Source: Neospora caninum Liverpool
Lineage: Eukaryota > Apicomplexa > Conoidasida > Eucoccidiorida > Sarcocystidae
Direction of reading: 5' to 3'
DNA length: 64,000 nucleotides
NCBI RefSeq assembly: GCF_000208865.1
Contig: NC_018397.1
Coordinates: 5,113,748 to 5,177,747 of the forward strand
Of the stretch, positions 36,478 to 47,927 are shown piece by piece (position 1 is the stretch's first letter; every line of letters begins with the position of its first letter). The notes under the pieces were generated by a model, which had not been told where the DNA came from, did no database searches, and saw only the letters and a list, made by a program, of their open reading frames with translations. Position numbers and translations under genes: made by a program.

Positions 36478-39400
36478 CTAGGTGACACTCAGGTTCTCTA
36501 CCTGTCTGTCGACGTAGGTAACCTTCTCAGCGACAGCCTCGCCGGCGCGGTATCTCCGAAGCGCAGTTGCAATCGGCACAGATGCATTCTTTGGGAAGAA
36601 CAAAGGGAAAAGGAAAAGGAAAGGGAGGAGCGAATGAAACAGAAAAACTATGGGACCGCACCTGGTGGGACAACTTGTCAGCCAGCAAAACGGGAATTCC
36701 CCTCTCTTCGCTATGAGCCTCCTATTGCTAGTTTCCTCCTCGCCGGCCGTTTCGCCTGCTTCCTGTCGCGTCCTGTGACGCCCTAGTCTCCGCAGTCCGA
36801 CGTCTCGAGTGAAACGCGTTTTTCTCCCGTCCCGGAAATTCCGTTTAAGGCGGATTCTCTCCCAGACAAAAATCCCGGCTCTCCTGCTGTGGAGTCCCCG
36901 TTCTTCCTCTCCTTTCGTGCATTTCGAGAGTCAGGGCCCTCGTGCCGGAAAGTGGCATACCTCTGTTGCAGCCTTCCGCTACCGCTTTCGTCTTCTGTCA
37001 ATACTCCCAATCTTCGATCGCCCCACATGCCTTTCTCTTTCTGTCTCTCCTTCGCTGTCCCCTTCTCTCTCTTTCCCCCTTCCTCCTCGCATTTTCTCGC
37101 TCACATTCACTCTCGCCTCTCTCTTTTTCTCTCAGTCTTTGTCTTGCTCTCTCTCTCAGTCTCGTACTCTATCTACCTCTCTTTTCTCTCTCATCCTCTC
37201 TTTCTCTTTCTCTCTCCTCGCCATCCTGTCCCCTCGCTTTCTCTCTTTCTCTCTTTCAATGTACTCCTCTCTCCGTCTTTTTCTCTTTCTCTGTCTCGTT
37301 GTCTGTCTTTTTCTCTCTCTCGTTCCCTTTCTCGTTCTCTCCCTCTGTCTCTGTCTCTTTCTCCCTTTCCCTCTCGCGTGTTCAACCTCAATCTCTTTCT
37401 CTCTCTCTCAGTCGCCCTGCGGGGGGGTGTCTCTGTTGTTTCTCCACTTCTTCTCTCTGCGTCTCTCCCCGCTCTTCCGTACCTGAATGATCCGCAAGGC
37501 CACGTCCATATCGTGCGCCTCCGCGAGCGTCTGTTCCTGGCTTTCCACGTGCTTCCCGACGAGCGCCGTCCTCTTCTCGGCCGCTCCCCGCAATTCGCCG
37601 CACGCCTTACGCGCCGCCTCTTCTCTCGATTCTCTCTCTCTAGAAATGCGGTCGCGGCCGTCCCCACAGAGCCCCGCAACGACGGCCAGGAGGACGGGTT
37701 CGTCCACGCAAGCAGGCAGAAAGGAGATGTCTCTCAAAGCAACTGTCTCCTGAAGAACGCAGTCGTCGCCTTGCGTGCTTCTCTCTGTTTCTTCGAGGAA
37801 CCCGACTGGGCACTCCGGCCCCGGATCTTCCAGTCGCCTGGCCCGTCTTTGCTCCTCTTGCTCTCCTCGTCTTCGCCTCTCGCCAGGCAACTCAGTGGGG
37901 GTCCGACCATTCGACGAAGATGACGAGGAGGTCGAAGAGGACGAGGAGGAGGAAGAGGAGGAAGAGGAGGAAGAGGAGGAAGAGGACGAGGAGGGCGAGG
38001 CGACACGGGGAGATGGCGCTGGCGCGCGAGCGAGAGAAAAACGCTCGCCCCTCTCCGCGCTGCCAAGGCGAGCCGAGAGGCGCCGGTGCATGCAGTCGAG
38101 AATCTCCGACATCACCAAGGCGCGCTCCTCAAAAAAAAACAAATTCCCTGCGAGCAGGCCCTTGCGACTCGTCACGAACGAAGAAGAAGAAGAAGAAGGT
38201 GGACGTGAAAAATATCTTTTTGTCTCCGTAGGGTCATCCTGGGCCCCCTCACTGTTTGTTTCAACTCGAAGAAAGCGAAGAGACAGAAGCGCTTCCTCCA
38301 GTTTCCGCACGCGCCGAAACTCGGCCGTCGGCGCCTGCGCCGCCAACCGCTCCAGGCGCGGAAGGACAAAGGCGGAGAGGACGACGAATTTGCAAAAGCT
38401 GAAACATGGAATGAAAAAACGGATACCAGCGTGGATCCGAAGAGAGCAATCGAAAACTTAGAGACAGCAACGCAACTGGGAATTGTCGCTGCTTCAGCGC
38501 CGTTAATCCGAGTACCGAACACAAAAAATCATCGAATATACCGGTATGCTCCTGATTGTAACGGTACAAGCTGTAAACAAAGGCCTCCTTAACTTAAACT
38601 GAGGAGTCAAGTAGGTACAACCCGTACCGGGATTCATTATGTCCTTCTGTGTCCACCTCGTTCACGTCCTTCAGCCAGTCAAAAAAAACATCACACACCG
38701 AAAGGAAGAGACTCCGGGACGTTTCGGTCGCCTCCGATACCTCCTCTGTCCCTATTCTGTTATCACCCGCATTCACAGGAATCTCGACCTCTCTTCTTCT
38801 GGCTGAAGGGCGTTGAAAACGAGCCGTAGGCGATCAACGCTCAACCGCAAACTTACTTCGCGACGTGGGTTCCCTGCGGCTTCTGGTTTCGGAATGCTGC
38901 CTGCGTCGAGGTTTGTAGCTTTTCACTCACGTCCCGTAATTTCCTGAAACAAGAAAAAGGCAGGTAACAGAGGTGGATCTCAGTTTTTCCTGCAAGAGCA
39001 AGGTTGTTCCACAGCGGGCGTGTTCTCGGCGCAGTATTTGATTGTGTTTGATGTAGCCACTCGTTTGAAAAGGGAGGTGAATAGCACTCAGATCCGAAAG
39101 CGATCAGTACCATAAAAACAGGTAGGGAGATTTCTCCTCTGTCCTCTTCCTTGCCCCACGTTCTTCGTCTTCCTCTGGGTTGTTCAGCCACGACGGAAAA
39201 AGAGAGAAACGCATTGACGTTTGCCCTCTGGCGGTCCGAGAACAAATGCAGGGAAGAAGAGCTTACCGGTGAAGAAGATTCAAACGCGTGTCTGTTTTCG
39301 CGGTTTCCAACAGAGGAACTAAGGGGACGTCTGTGTCTCCTGCGTGGAGGCCGATAACCCCACAGGAGCACTTGTCTCCCTCTCTCTCTGTGCTCTCTCT

Positions 39401-42400
39401 TTCCTTCTTCCTTCGTCGATCTCTCTTCACGTTGCCTCTGACGTCGCTCGTCTCCTCTTCGCTCTCTTCTTCGCCAACACCCGCAAGGGCCCCTCGAGGC
39501 GCAAACGCGGCAGAGCCAGGACGATAAATCGCGGACGGGGAAGAGGACGACGCAGTTCTTAGAGCCTCCGCCATGGAGACAAAGAGCGCTACGCGGTCTT
39601 CGTCTCTGCGGAGATCCAGTGGAGGTCCGCTCTGGAGGTTGATCTGGATCTGCGTGGGACGCGCACGAAAACCAGAACCAGTGCGGCCTTGGAAACCCAG
39701 CATGTCTCCATTTCCCTGTCTCTTTGTCGTCTCCCGCCTCCTTTCGTCTCCGGCTCCTTCTTCGCTAAGCCCTCTGTTTCTGTCTTCTCACCTGCGAGAG
39801 TGCATGGACGCACTCTGTTGAGAACGGAAGGACCGCCACCTCGACCTGCTCGACGTCGCCTTTCTCTGCGGGATCTTCTTCGCCCTTTTTCTCTTTCCTT
39901 CTCTTCTTCCTCCGGTCACCCTGCATGCGCTCGGCCCAAAGCTTCGTTGCCTGTTCGGCCGCTGCGATGGCCCACGACCGGCAACTCTCGGCCTCTTCTT
40001 CCCTCTTTTTCAGTTCCGCCGGCAACAGCTCGGGCACCAAGTGTCGACTCCCGCTCTCGTCCTCCCCGTCTTCCCTTTGCTCTTTGTCCCTTTCCGCCCC
40101 TCTGATTCCTGAAAATCCCTCTTCGCCCGGAGAGTCGAACGGGCCGTGCGAGGTACGCGGAAGGGGAGGGCGAAAAGGCCGAGGCACAAAGGGGATTTTC
40201 GAAGCGAGGCCACGCCGGCGCTTGAAGACGCACGCCACGAGGCAATCGAGAAGAACTGCGCCGTGACCCGTCTGCCAAGAAGTCCAGATACATACACGCA
40301 GGCGATCTTGCGAAGCGAAGACGCGAAGAGTGCTTCCCTCGCCAGAAACGTGTGAAGTTTCTGCTCAACCGCGCATGCAAACAACTGCAAGTGTGCCTCC
40401 ACGTCTACGTCTGCATTCACTGCATGCACAAACACTTCTACAGAGTGCCGTACACCGCGGCGCCCTCACGTGTCGACGCTCGCAAATCCCCAGCTCCTTC
40501 ATCGCCCTCGAGAATCTTCCTCACGCGGGCGCGTGTGTCTCTCCCTGTTTTCTCAGCCCACAAGCGCAGTCCCTCATGCAGAGCCACAAACTCGGAGACA
40601 CCCGGTGGACACAGAATGGACACTGATCGATGCGGGAACATAAAAATAGACGGAAGGACAGAGACGCAGACAGACGTCGACAGAGAGCGAAACGGCGCAC
40701 GCGCATCTGCCTAAAGTTGTGTTTGAATATGTGTAAGTCGCCGAGGCGGCGCGGCTTACCAGGTTCTTCTCGTGGGCCGTGCGCCCCTCTCCTGTTGGGC
40801 CTTTCCTCAGATCTGTGACGCCGAGAATCAGTCCCCAGCCCCAGCAGCGTCGCCTTGAGTTTCTTGGAGTCGCAGGAAGCGGCGAGAGCACAGCTCTGCC
40901 ACCGCTTCTCGCGCCGGAGGAAGTCGAAGACGCCCCAGGACAAGTCGCACTTGGCGAAAGGAGTGCGAGGCGAGCTGGAGTGTCTCGCAGCAACGCAACG
41001 GCGTCTTCTTCGCTCTGCGCGTCGCCCTCGCTCTCAAGAGCCTCAGCTGGGTCGCCCGTCCTTTGATGCGTTGTCGCTCTCTCTGGCCGCCCAGCGATGC
41101 CCCTGCGTCGCCTGGCAGGCGCGCAGCCAGCGCCGGAGGTCTCAACGAGGAGCACAACAGAGCCCGGTCGCAGGTAGGCGAGAAAGGGGCCCGAGAAGGC
41201 GGATCGAAGGCAGCGGTCCAGCTTCCATCTGAAGCGAGAGAACAGAAAAGGCACACGCCTTTCGCGAGAAACGTCCATGGGAGGAAACAGACGCCATTCA
41301 CGCTTTTCCGTCTTCTGCGTGTCTCGGCTCTTCTTCGGGAACTACGGGGACTTCCAGTGTGCGTCCTGTCTTTCCGGAAAGAACGTAGCGAATCAACCTG
41401 CGGAAGGATTCTGTGAAAACGTCTAGTCGAAGAATCAACTCAACGAATCACTCCTCAGGCAGCGCCACTTCGGCAGAACGGTGGGGTGACGACGCGCACG
41501 CGCGGTGCTCCACACCTTAACGGGGATACAGGCAGTTTGAATGGAGCAAACCCAGACATCCAAAAACGTAGGTAAAGAACGATGACTCCAGTTAAATGCA
41601 GCCCTCGAGTCGCGTGCACTGAAATACACAAGAGAGGCGCCGCGGCGCGCGCGCCTCCTGCCTTCCACAACGCTGCTGGGTCGGCCGTCGCTTCGCCCTT
41701 CTCACCGATAGCGTCTGTGTTTTTCGACAAGACGCATGCACCGCGCTGCCTGCCGCGACCAAAGTTTTCGTAGGGAACCGCCAGAAGAGGAAAACGAAGA
41801 CGACACCCCTCGGGTGGCTTCATCCCGGGTCCTTTGCCGTCTCTCTGCGTCGCGCGCTTCCACAGCTCCTTGCTCGTCGCCGCTGCGTGCTTCGCTCTCT
41901 CCGTCAGTCTCTTCTCTCTCCTTGTGTCTTTGTCTGTCTCTCCTGTCTCCTTCTGCCCCCGCTGACCCCCGAGACGCCGCGAGAGGCAGGGCTCTGAGCA
42001 CGCCTCGCTGGTTCTCAATCTCGCTCTGAAGCGACGGCAGGTGCCTGTCGCGCACACATGCGTGCAAAGGAACGGAGGCGACGAAGGCCATGCTGAAACG
42101 GAGGAGCCAGCAAGACTGGCCAGGAAGAGAGACGAAGGACGAAAGCGAGACGGACAAGAGAAAAAGACAGCCGAGCAGCAGCCATTTTGACACGCGAGAA
42201 CGGAGTCTCTCTCGCCCCTCGGAGACACCAACAGCCGCGCCGACGACATACAAAAAACGGGAGAAGACGATCAAACGAATCAAGAGAAGCATAAGACGCC
42301 TGTGAAAGGGACAAACACCAGAGCGTGGCCATTGTATGCAGAGAAGGCGCTGGCATGGGGGGAAAGAGCAGTTCTGCTCATGAGGCGCACGAAAGAACTA

Positions 42401-43969
42401 AGGGAACGAGGAACTCAGTTGAAGTGGGAGAGCAGAGAAATACAAGGGACGAGAAACAACGAGCGCTCAACCTACGGGATCCGAAAATGCGAGGCAAAAG
42501 GAGACGAGTCTCCCCCTCCTCCACGAAAGAGCCCAAATCCGTGTCTTTTTTCTCCTTACGTGGCAAGTGAGAAAAAATGGAAAGATCTGAGAAGCAAATC
42601 GTCGACGGTCTTTCCGCAAGAAAACGGTTTTCCTTCATTCTTGACTTTCTCCCGTCTTCTCTCGAGATTTTTCCCCGCTTCCCCCCGACTCGCTCTCGAC
42701 GTCCTCTCCTTGACTCGCCTCGGTCCCCCCACTTCTTCCTCTTCGTCTTGCTCCTCGTCTTCCTCTTCTTCTCCCTCTTCGCCTCCTTCTTCTTCCTCTT
42801 CTCCTCCATCTCCGCTTGTGCTCCTTCGAAGGTGGTTGGGACTGAGCAGAAGAAGGAGAGTGTTCACGGAGATGTTCAGCTGACTCTCCAGAGAAGCACT
42901 GAGCGGGGAGCCGGACGACGGAGAAGAGGAACACGGCGAGAAGAATAGAGTTTCAAGAGACGACGGAGGCGGTGCCGGTGAAGGCAGAAGAAGAATGACC
43001 GTCCCTGCGATACGTTTGGATGACAGCAAAATGCAAAACTCAACCCTGTCTAATTCTCGCAGTCTCTGGTCCTGTATAGCCTTCCTTCCCTCAAATCGAT
43101 CTGCTCAAAGTGCCCTGCCTCTAGGCAGCCCCACGTTTTCCTTTGCCTTCTCCCTTTCTTCTCCTTCCGTTGCTCTCTTCCCAAACGCGCCCTCCTCCCC
43201 GTTCGTGCTTCGCACCTATCCCTTCCTCTTTGTAACTACCCGCCTCGTTGCCCTCCCTGGTTTCAGCGCAGTCGTCTCCGCCGCCTGTCTCGTTTTTTCA
43301 GTGTCCCTGGGTCTCTCCTTTGTCTCCTTTGTCCCCCTTGTCCCCCTTGTCTCCTTTGTCCCCTTTGTCCCCCTTGTCTCCTTTGTCTCCTCTTCTATTC
43401 ACCTTTCTGGTCGACGCCTCGCCGGCCGGCCCTCCCAGCCATTTGCTCGAACTCGGCCCTCGAGAGGAGACGCCACGCGCAACCCGCGTCTCCGTCGCCC
43501 TCTGTCTCCTCGCCTCTCCACTGTCTCTCTCTCTCGCCTTTCGGCAGCTTCTCGCGCATCCACCGCGCCGCCAGGCTCCCTTCCTCGGCCCACGGCGAAT
43601 CACTAAACCACGTATCTTCTAAAAGGAGGGGTTCTTCGCTCGAGAGACAGGCAGACGAGGACGCAGCGGCGGTGCGAGACGACGGGCTCAACAAGGAGGG
43701 GGAGGCGCGGCGAGCACACGAGAGCACCAGTCGCCTGCGTCGGTCGGAGGAGTCCGAGTCGAGAGGTTTAAACAGCGAAGAGAAGATGACAGTCTTGGCG
43801 GGGAGGTTCAGCCCCACTGAGAAGGTCTCAGTGCAGACCGTGACGCGAAGAAGTCCGAGCTGAAAAGATCGCAGACCGGGCGGGGCAGAAAAGAGACGTC
43901 AACGTGTGTTAACCAACAGACGAGATATACACTTTCACGTGCATATACATACATGTATATATATACATG

Positions 43970-44001
<32 letters not shown>

Positions 44002-47000
44002 TATATCATAAACAATGCTTCATATATATGTGAATACATATGTGAGGGTTTAGGGTTAGAAATACATGGAGAAGTGTACGCGTAGACGTGTATGCATGAG
44101 ACTGTACTTTCCTCTGAATGCAGACCAGCCGCTGTCAGCTCGCCAGCAAGATTGTACGGACCGATACGCGTCTCGTTTGGCTCTTCATTCCTTACTTCTG
44201 TATGTGCACCGCCGCGGGCCGCTCTTGCCCACATCCGGCATTTCATCCATGTTGTGCATGCAGTCTTACTTCAAACGCTTTCTCTACCAACTGTTTGACC
44301 GGCGGCAGGAGTCCGGCGTGGTGGACGCCGATGCCCCGCAGAAAATAGGGTTTCAGCGTCTCAAGCTGGCGCTGTGCGTCTGCGTCTTCCCTTCTGCGCA
44401 GTTCGTCGCCGTCCTCGTGCACGACTTCGAGTGCTCCTCCCGCTTCATCTCCGCAGGCCGACGACAGCGGTCGTCGCCGCGAGAGCGCTTTCCGTGGCCA
44501 ACCGGAAACGCCCGCCTCGGTTGCGGTGTACATGCACCCCAGCTGGTGCCGCACAATCAACGGGGTCAGGGCGCCGACGTGCGGCAGTAGGTGCTCCGCA
44601 ATCGAGAGGCACTGTTTGCGCGAGAAACAGAAAACGAGAGCGGGAAGGAGATTCCTGGCGAGACAGAGACAGACGCACAACGGCAGCACGCAACTCGCGT
44701 GGAAGCGCAGCGAGCGAGAGGCGCGTTTTCCGGCGTAACCCTGAACCGGAAACCAACGAGCGTCGAATGGGGAGAATGCCTCTGCGGGGGAGCACTCCGA
44801 TTCGGCCCTAGAGCTGCAAAAGCGCTTGTCTCCCCTTTTCTGCATGCATCGTGAACGGCGAGTTCCTCGAGTTTGCGTGGCTCCACTCGAGTTTGCGGCT
44901 CTTCATTTGCAAGGTTTCGGTGTCGGGGCTTGGAAGCGAAAACGGTTCCGCGGGTCTCTGCGTAGACCGCATGCGCCACCGCAATGCCGGCACGACCGGC
45001 ACATCCTAGAAGACAAGCACCTCTCTCTCTGTCTCACCTCTCGATGCATGCACGAAAAGCCTGAACGACGGTATGGACAGGGGTCTGAGGAAAAGGAACA
45101 GACGCTTGATCTTCGTGTCTCTCTCGCGGAAGTTTTCCTCGCGCGGCTGTCTCCGCACCTTGAGAATACGCCGAGCTATCAAACACTCCAGTCCCTTCCT
45201 CGTTTTCCTGGCCGTCTTCCGCGCTCCTGAAATCTCCATCTTCCTTCTCTGCTTCGGTCTGGTGCTGAGACACCAGGGAAGATGAGGCGTTTTTGCTCGA
45301 GTGTGCAAGCAGCGGCCACAGCTTAGGGGCCTCTTCGCGCGACGGAGAAGACGAAGCAAACAGGGCGAAGAAGTTGAGAGGCACCGGCCGGCGTTTTGTC
45401 CCGATGAGGTGGAGTGGCTGAGAGGAAAAAGACGAACGGAAGTAGACACCACGGCGAGCTCAAACAGGAAACCGCACAGTCTGACAGACACCGCGAAGAG
45501 TGAAACTTGCAACGCACCCGAGGCGCGAAACCGAGCCTGGGCAGCGACGCAGTCCTCCACAGTGCCAAAAAAAGGTGGCCGAGGCGCCAGGTGTCGGCAC
45601 GCGGGAGACGACAGAGAGTTCTGTGGCAGGCTGGTCCAGTCTTTCCCCCACGAAACGCAGCACGGAAAGAACGAGAAAACGAAGCGAAACGGAGAGAAAA
45701 CACAGATAAGGCAAAGCGAAAACGCACGCGAAGTCTCGCGCTCGACTCGCACCTGGCGAAAGGTCAGCGTGAACCAACAGGCAAAGCTCCGGGGCTGCTC
45801 GAGCGACGCAGAGAGAAAGACGAACTGGAGCGAGGAAGAAAGAGAGGTCGGATCAGCGGCGTTCCCGGGTGCGCCACGTTGCCGGAGAAGCAACAAAAGT
45901 TCTTCCCACACGGTGCCACGCTTCGCGTCCGAGAAGAAATGGAATTCGTCGATGATGACGAGTCGCAAACGGCGAAAAAAACGCGCATCCCCGCTGCGAT
46001 AGACACCACAGGACAGGCAGAGCGGCCCAGTGAAGACATCCTCACCTCCAACCCGCGTGGAGGGGACCGGTAGGCTGTGTCTCTTTTCTTGGCGCGAACC
46101 ACCCGCCAGTCTCTCTGCTGGCAACCTTTAGAGCGGTGTCTTTTCCACGCATGTCTAACGAAAAGCGGCCGAGCTGCGCCGGAGTCGACGCGGCTGCCTC
46201 TTCGTGGCCACACGCGGCGAACCCGCAAGTGCCTTGACACGGACGCCCCACCTATGCATGCAGAGAAACAGTGAAAGAGACAGAGCGTGCGAGAGAGAGA
46301 CAGAGCGTGCGAGAGAGACAGGGAGAACGCGTTTCACGTCCGTTCCTAGACCTCCACGCAGAGACGCTCGCAACAAGCGAGGCGCGGTCGGTTTTGCATG
46401 GCGTGTATCCTGTGGCTTCGAGTAGGGCCGAGCCGCTCGCGCAGGGCGTTGGAGGGAGTCCGCATACGGGAAGCGACTGCGGTTCGCCGGCTCACCCAGA
46501 TTTGAGGAGGCGGTTGCGGACGATTTCGGTCGTTGCGACCACGATTTGGGGCTGCGCATCCAGATTCGTCTTCTCGTCTCCGGTCAACAGGCCGACGGGA
46601 CCGAACTCCCGAAACCGCGCCAACTCCCGGTGTTTCTGATTGCTGAGAGCTTTCAGCGGCGACAGGTAGAGGACACATGGTTCTGGCGAAGAGGCCGAGC
46701 AGGCCGGAGAACGTCGAAGAGCAAGGAAGGTGGCGAGCGAGGCCACCAGGCTTTTTCCAGCGGACGTGTGAGCGAAGACGAACGCCGACTCGTCTCTCAA
46801 GGCGGCGCATGCGCCGACAAGTTGAAAGGCGTCTAACCTGTGCGGCGAAAACGCCAGCAGATGCTCCACATCATCCTCCAAGGACAGAGGCAAAGGGGAG
46901 GATGCAGGCGAAGGCCTTGCGTTTTGCCTTTCCTCGAGAGCGGCCTGCAGCTACGCATGAAACGGACACAAGACAAAGACGCAGATACGTGCACAGAAAA

Positions 47001-47927
47001 CGACACGGGGATAAAGACACATGCCTATATAGATACGGCAGATGCATGCAAACATACGCGTATGCGTGCATACACAAACATGCATATATTAATGCATATA
47101 AATATATATATGTGAATATAGTTGCATGAGGATGTGCGAGTCTCCGTCCATGTGGAAAAACGGAGATACGCGTATGAAGCAGTGTCTTCTTTCACATAGA
47201 CGACATAGATTACTATGTCTTTCCCGAGTGGTGCGCGCGGGGACACTCTCTTTCTGGTTGCGGAGGAAAGAGCTAGAAATTCCCGCTTTCGGTCAACGGC
47301 CCCCGCTCTCACCCGAAGGAAAGATGCGATCGCTGAGGAGTCAGACTCCCCAGCAGAGAGGGTCAGTCGCGTGCATGCATGAGTGCAGTTTTCCAGATCG
47401 GGGAACGTGGCGAGCCGAACAGACGAGACAGAAGACGAGAAAGGCGAGCGACGCGTCCGCACTCCATGCGGATACCGCAGAGGCGACGGCAGCGAAGAAG
47501 CCGGAGAAGCGACTGAGCATCGCGGGAGGTTCCCCTGTCTTCTCGCGCATGCAACGTCGTACGGCCGAGGCTTCAGTGACGCAGAAGGAGAGTCACCAGA
47601 CGACTCTGAGGAGGGGCGACTGTGCGGCGAGGGCGATCTCGAGTCGGCGAGAGAGTAAACAGACACAGGCGAAGACGGGGGAGACGAGGAAGAAGACTGA
47701 AATGATGACGGAGAAGAGGGACAGGAATAAGGGAGAGACGAAGGAGATTGAGAATGAACGGAGACAACAGAAGAATTCGACGAAGGCGACTCTGACCGTT
47801 TGTCAGCGATGTTCGGCGGCCTCTGTGGCCGTAGCGAGGGAGAGGCGCGAGGAGTCGCCGAAACTCTTCCCGGTTCTCTCCCTCGTCCACCAACTCTCCA
47901 CCAGCCCTTCGCTTCGACTTCCTCCAT
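36478..47927 (-). CDS. SKI2/MTR4/ISE2-type DExH-box RNA helicase with DSHCT-like C-terminus, about 17-18 exons
   Basis: Minus-strand exons in transcript order: 47927-47313, 46944-46496, 45993-45753, 45417-45038, 44654-44270, 43859-43403, 43004-42560, 42092-41706, 41228-40760, an unresolved part between 40760 and 39792, then 39649-39267, 38943-38857, 38398-37483 and 36588-36478. Resolved junctions are phase-consistent; about 2,000 residues. Motif I is AHTSAGKS (about residue 263), Ia PLKALSNQK, then GLLTGDEKTNLDAQ and ATTEIVRN. Motif II is IIDEFHFF (DEFH), III FLSASLE, IV LLPALVFCFSRKQC. GIGVHHAGLLPPVKQLVEKAFE, TETFSVGLNLPAKT (V) and QMAGRAGRRG (VI) follow. Later come a FLAYLRPGSVVLLV/WGLILGV segment and a DSHCT-like region (RKLEEALLSLRFL, RKGLLAGNLFFFEERALVMSEIL, VLLAVVAGL). 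The family unwinds RNA for exosome-linked decay or organellar RNA processing. ATG 47927 follows an in-frame stop and may instead be part of a later exon. Confidence 0.83.
36780..37440. repeat. Long polypyrimidine tract on the + strand (polypurine in the helicase pre-mRNA)
   Basis: Most dense at about 37020-37420, where the + strand is nearly all C and T (CTCTTTCTCTC units). It lies in helicase intron 37482-36589, so the transcript here is GA-rich, opposite in sense to a splice polypyrimidine tract. Long + strand open frames in this segment read Ser/Leu/Phe repeats and are artefacts. Confidence 0.9.
37918..37990 (-). repeat. Poly-serine codon run inside the helicase C-terminal region
   Basis: The minus strand encodes about 29 residues of Ser interrupted by one Thr, between the DSHCT-like LAGNLFFFEERALVMSEIL block and VLLAVVAGL. 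It is made of TCC and TCG/TCT codons in a GAGGAA-type repeat on the + strand. Confidence 0.92.
43312..43392. repeat. 9-bp tandem minisatellite in a helicase intron
   Basis: About nine units of CCTTTGTCC/CCCTTGTCC type lie directly after the donor at 43402 in transcript order. Read in another frame the minus strand gives a Gly-Asp-Lys collagen-like run, but the motif VI exon ends before it. Confidence 0.93.
43946..44006. repeat. (TA)n-rich microsatellite in a helicase intron
   Basis: TATATACATG, TAAATA and TA runs lie in the intron between exons 44654-44270 and 43859-43403. Confidence 0.88.
46270..46318. repeat. Short GAGACAGAGCGTGCGA tandem repeat
   Basis: Two copies of an approximately 22-base unit (GAGACAGAGCGTGCGAGAGA) in the helicase intron between 46496 and 45993. 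Confidence 0.9.

Noticed and set aside
36889..37923. 344-codon + strand frame rich in Ser, Leu and Phe
   Set aside because: Generated by the polypyrimidine tract opposite a helicase intron and the DSHCT-region exon.
43298..43603. Collagen-like Gly-Asp-Lys protein on the minus strand
   Set aside because: The repeat lies after the donor of the helicase motif VI exon and in a different frame from it; the open frame is a by-product of the 9-bp repeat.
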